In this document: positions 29,471-32,003 of the stretch, in pieces | How the letters are laid out: the number at the start of each line of letters is the position of its first letter | Numbering within the stretch: the first letter of the stretch is position 1 | Assembly (NCBI GenBank): GCA_016194285.1 | Contig: JACQBZ010000084.1 | Location: forward strand, 1-32,003 | Length of the DNA stretch: 32,003 nucleotides | Reading direction: 5' to 3' | DNA from: Nitrospirota bacterium | GTDB taxonomy: Bacteria > Nitrospirota > Nitrospiria > JACQBZ01 | Position numbers and translations under genes: made by a program | Notes under the pieces: model-generated | What the model was told of the DNA's origin: nothing | Databases searched by the model: none | What the model saw: the letters and a program-made list of their open reading frames with translations, nothing else

Positions 29471-30508
29471 TTACCGAAACTTTTTATGCATCTCTTCCAT
29501 CAGGTCTTCCATTTCCTTCATCCGGTCCGCGATCAGCCGGTCAAGATTGTAAGGTCGCTTCTCCGTCAGAATCTGAGCCGCCGGTTTCTCCTCTTTCGAT
29601 GGGGACTTCGCATCGGGCGGAGGTTTCACGGACTCGCCCGCCGACTTTTGAACCGGCGTAATCGGCTTTTCCACGGTCGGAGGGGGCGTCGGAGAGGGTG
29701 CCTCGGTTTTCTCGACCGATCGGGGCGCCGTCGCGGAGGATGCCGCCGGAGATTGCGAGGGGGATTCGTACCCGACGGTCACGCCTTGCGAGGCCAACCA
29801 GTGTTGGGCCACGCTGGATTTGAGCGCGAAGTTGATCGAGGTGATGGTCAATCCGTCCGCCGCTTTCCGTGAGATCATCGTGTTGACCCCCACCATGGCT
29901 CCCCGTCCATCGAGAAGCGGCCCCCCGGAATTACCGCGGTTCAGACTGGTTTCGGTCTGGAAAATATCCTTGCCCTTGACCCCGTTAAAATTCTCCATCT
30001 CGGCGCTGATCGTTCCGGTCGTCAATGACCACAACCCGCCGGTTTCCGGATGTCCGATGGCCACGACGGGATCTCCGATCGCCACGTCCTCCGGATTTCC
30101 AAGGGACACCACGGTCAACCCGGCCGGCGGGTTCTCCATCCGCAGCAGGGCCATGTCCAGAGACGCATCAAAGGCCACGAGCTTGGCCTCGACACGGCGG
30201 GCCAGATCCTTGTCCATGTTCCCGGTCACGCGATCCGGTTTTAGGAACAGGCTCAATCGCCGGTACGGTTGGTTCGTCTCCTTGTTGATGACGACATGCG
30301 CGTTCGTGATCACCAGCCCGTCGGCGCGAATGATCGAACCGGTCCCCCCGCTGCCCAGGCGGCCGTCATCGCTGGCCAGGATCAGGACCACCCCCGGCCC
30401 GATGGATTCATAGATTTCCTTGGGAGTATAGGCCCCGGCCGCGTGCGCAGAAAACCCAACGGCCGCGAAGAGCAGAAGAGCGGTCGCGATGCGATGATTC
30501 CGTTTCAT
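29471..30508 (-). CDS. Periplasmic trypsin-like serine protease (HtrA-like, no PDZ)
   Basis: A 345-residue exported protease. Signal peptide to about residue 26. The catalytic triad is His71 (ITNAHVV), Asp118 (DASLDMALL) and Ser194 (NRGNSGGPL), in HtrA/DegP order. Residues about 250-310 are Pro/Ser/Lys-rich and replace the PDZ domains; the C-terminus is a short helix (RLIADRMKEMEDLMEEMHKKF) that may bind partners. ATG 30506-30508 follows AGAGGACAAGCGACC. It lies 21 nt after the LPP20-like gene and upstream of LpoB, an unusual place for a protease. Confidence 0.88.
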   Translation of the reverse strand: MKRNHRIATALLLFAAVGFSAHAAGAYTPKEIYESIGPGVVLILASDDGRLGSGGTGSIIRADGLVITNAHVVINKETNQPYRRLSLFLKPDRVTGNMDKDLARRVEAKLVAFDASLDMALLRMENPPAGLTVVSLGNPEDVAIGDPVVAIGHPETGGLWSLTTGTISAEMENFNGVKGKDIFQTETSLNRGNSGGPLLDGRGAMVGVNTMISRKAADGLTITSINFALKSSVAQHWLASQGVTVGYESPSQSPAASSATAPRSVEKTEAPSPTPPPTVEKPITPVQKSAGESVKPPPDAKSPSKEEKPAAQILTEKRPYNLDRLIADRMKEMEDLMEEMHKKFR

Positions 30509-30529
30509 GGTCGCTTGTCCTCTTGGGAA

Positions 30530-31123
30530 TTACTGGCCCCGTTTTTGCTCTTCGGTCGCAAGGCTGTCGAACGATTTTTCCGCGTTCTTCTTCACATAAT
30601 CCCGGACGGACGAGTTTAATTCTTTGACCTTGTCCAGGCTGTTCTTGAAATTTTCAAGATCCAGACGGGCCAGAGAGTAGATCGTATCGTCCGAAGGATC
30701 CGTCCAGTGATCGATGATCATCACCCCGTTCAACGTCGCGGCCGAAAAGGTCTTGATCGCCTGTTCGACATACTGCTCTTCGCTCGTGGGCGACGCGCTG
30801 GTCACGGCCCCCCCGCCCGTCGTGGAGGCGGAGTAATCCTTCATCAGCGAAGCGGTGTAGGTCTCGAAGATCTTGGTGATCTCGGCGCGGGCCCGGTTCT
30901 CGGACGTGGTCTGCGCCAGCGGCCGGTTCCGCACCCCCGTCACGGCCCCGACCCCGTAAAATACTTTGTTGCCCGCATCGTTAAACGCCCCGCTGCCCTT
31001 GGTCACCCATTCCGGCGGCTGGGCGCCGGCCGGGTGTCGACCGGCACAGCCCGTCATCGAGATCGGCAGCAGCGCCGCCAAGACAAACCCGAGAATGATT
31101 GCCCTTGAACTCATTTCTTTCAT
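30530..31123 (-). CDS. LPP20-like lipoprotein
   Basis: A 197-residue lipoprotein with lipobox MTGC (Cys26). The mature part starts PPEWVTKGSGAF, then FYGVGAVTGVRNRPLAQTTSENRARAEITKIFETY, which is the LPP20 pattern. The C-terminal part is helical and charged. ATG 31121-31123 follows GGAGGAGGCC. It shares its fold type with the 26310-27410 protein, so the operon holds two LPP20-like proteins. No promoter is clear in the 57-nt gap to the upstream beta-barrel gene. Confidence 0.85.
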   Translation of the reverse strand: MKEMSSRAIILGFVLAALLPISMTGCAGRHPAGAQPPEWVTKGSGAFNDAGNKVFYGVGAVTGVRNRPLAQTTSENRARAEITKIFETYTASLMKDYSASTTGGGAVTSASPTSEEQYVEQAIKTFSAATLNGVMIIDHWTDPSDDTIYSLARLDLENFKNSLDKVKELNSSVRDYVKKNAEKSFDSLATEEQKRGQ

Positions 31124-31180
31124 GGCCTCCTCCTTATGGATACCGTTGATCCAATAAAATATCCTTAACAGTTTAACACA

Positions 31181-31837
31181 TCAGAAGACATAATGAAGCG
31201 ACAAAATCGGACCGCTCATGACATCCTTATCCCTGTAACAGGAAAACGGGGGGGGTTGTCCGCAGGAAACTTTACCCGAGGGATAATCGATCCGATGGTA
31301 ACCAAATCCCACCCCTGCCACCAACGGCCAGCGGATGCCGGCATAGCTCAGTCCTCCCTCGATCAAAAACCCCTGGATCAAGGCCAGATTCAAGTACGCC
31401 GCCCAACGTTTACTCGTGAGAGGATAATCCAGAAGGAGTCCGGGGCCGACCTGGCCCAACACATCCGTCTTCGTGCAACCCGTGCAATTAAGATCGGTCG
31501 TTTGCTGATTCCGCATATAACCGACATAGGGACTCACGCCCGTCAGGATCGTATAACCGATGGCCAGGTCCAGTTCGGTCACATCCACCTTCGAACTTTG
31601 AGAGAACAACGGACTTGAAAAAGAAGACGGCTGTTCCGCAACATTGAGACTCACGGCCGACGCCTCTGCACCGACAAACCAATGACGGAACGAAACGTTC
31701 AATACCGCCGCCGGCATCCAGGCCCCACCCAGAGTAACATTCATCTCCTCCGCAGCCGCCGGCGGGGCTAAAACAACGACAAGGAGCGAAAGGGTCAGAA
31801 CCCGCCCAAGACAGTCCGGTCCGCGGCGGCTTCCCAT
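31181..31837 (-). CDS. Predicted outer-membrane beta-barrel protein
   Basis: A 218-residue exported protein with a signal peptide cleaved near residue 29. Alternating aromatic/Gly strands (VTLGGAWMPAAVLNVSFRHWF, DLAIGYTILTGVSPYVGY, AAYLNLALIQGFLIEGGLSY) end in the terminal HYVF, a C-terminal Phe typical of Bam-inserted barrels. Four cysteines may form two pairs (CTGC and C..C near the end). ATG 31835-31837 has GGAG at a long spacing. It is probably the first gene of the seven-gene outer-membrane transcript; its own function is unknown. Confidence 0.8.
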   Translation of the reverse strand: MGSRRGPDCLGRVLTLSLLVVVLAPPAAAEEMNVTLGGAWMPAAVLNVSFRHWFVGAEASAVSLNVAEQPSSFSSPLFSQSSKVDVTELDLAIGYTILTGVSPYVGYMRNQQTTDLNCTGCTKTDVLGQVGPGLLLDYPLTSKRWAAYLNLALIQGFLIEGGLSYAGIRWPLVAGVGFGYHRIDYPSGKVSCGQPPPFSCYRDKDVMSGPILSLHYVF

Positions 31838-31957
31838 CGTTCAGTCAACACTCCGTTTTCGGTGCAGGTCATGGAATGGCGCGTCTTTTTTTCCGGACAG
31901 GAAGAAGTCCAATTTGCCCTCGCGGCCAGAAATTAAACGGACAAGGGATCTTTCAGA

Positions 31958-31986
31958 ACTATAAGGAGTTTCCTTGCGATTGTCAA
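31958..31986 (-). promoter_or_regulatory. Strong sigma70 promoter of the outer-membrane operon
   Basis: Perfect TTGACA (31981-31986), 17-nt spacer, TATAGT (31958-31963) on the minus strand. Predicted start near 31951, leaving a leader of about 114 nt in which I see no supported ORF. Confidence 0.75.
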
Positions 31987-32003
31987 ACAATTCCATCTCC
32001 AAA

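Noticed and set aside
1-32003. tRNA, rRNA, CRISPR array or intact insertion sequence
   Set aside because: Reading both strands I found no TpsiC-loop pattern in a cloverleaf, no rRNA-like block, no regularly spaced direct repeats with spacers, and no transposase.

Overview
This 32-kb window looks like chromosomal DNA of a Gram-negative bacterium. Outer-membrane lipoproteins, an OmpA-type protein, a beta-barrel and many signal peptides point to a double membrane. GC is moderately high, Shine-Dalgarno sequences are strong, and sigma70-type promoters (TTGACA-17-TATAAT) recur. The small conserved genes (TIGR01212-type radical SAM protein, small CxxC protein, MerR-ParA cluster) make me suspect Nitrospirota or a neighbouring lineage, but I cannot prove the taxon from sequence alone. 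I saw no rRNA, tRNA, CRISPR array or intact insertion sequence.

Layout. 1-3177 (minus): a run of secreted proteins, including a DUF4892/OmpA-like protein and a DUF4412-like protein, ending in a partial gene at the left edge. 3178-6090: a BNR/Asp-box beta-propeller gene coupled by ATGA to a MoaD/ThiS-like ubiquitin-fold gene, placed directly behind a truncated AHSA1 gene and its ArsR repressor. Two copies of a strong promoter module and a REP-like hairpin lie in the gaps. 6089-12596: an NTF2-like gene diverging from a radical SAM-mutY operon, a 46-codon ORF coupled to a two-TM protein, plsC, pterin dehydratase, and a minus-strand DCC/TPR set. 12757-16767: a small CxxC protein, a minus operon (lipoprotein, cold-shock-like, CCA-adding/polyA polymerase-like enzyme, DUF971), then family-4 uracil-DNA glycosylase followed by endonuclease V with no normal start codon.

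16896-19869: secreted hypotheticals and an FmdB-Rieske-SDR operon. 19966-22954: an unusual four-gene operon of MerR regulator, ParA ATPase, a ParA/MinD-like protein that has lost its P-loop but carries a ParB-like N-terminal peptide, and an unknown protein. This is the best candidate here for an undescribed positioning or partition system. 23147-25711: HAD hydrolase, DJ-1 family protein with a candidate small RNA or attenuator upstream, rhodanese, and a DUF5666-like secreted protein. 26125-31837: an outer-membrane operon with beta-barrel, LPP20-like lipoprotein, trypsin-like protease, LpoB, COG3014 lipoprotein, second LPP20-like protein and a small lipoprotein, read from a consensus promoter at the right edge.

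Several genes (10735, 15379, 16896, 25231) have a consensus promoter whose -10 box lies only 6-9 nt before the start codon and have no Shine-Dalgarno, so leaderless transcripts appear common in this genome.
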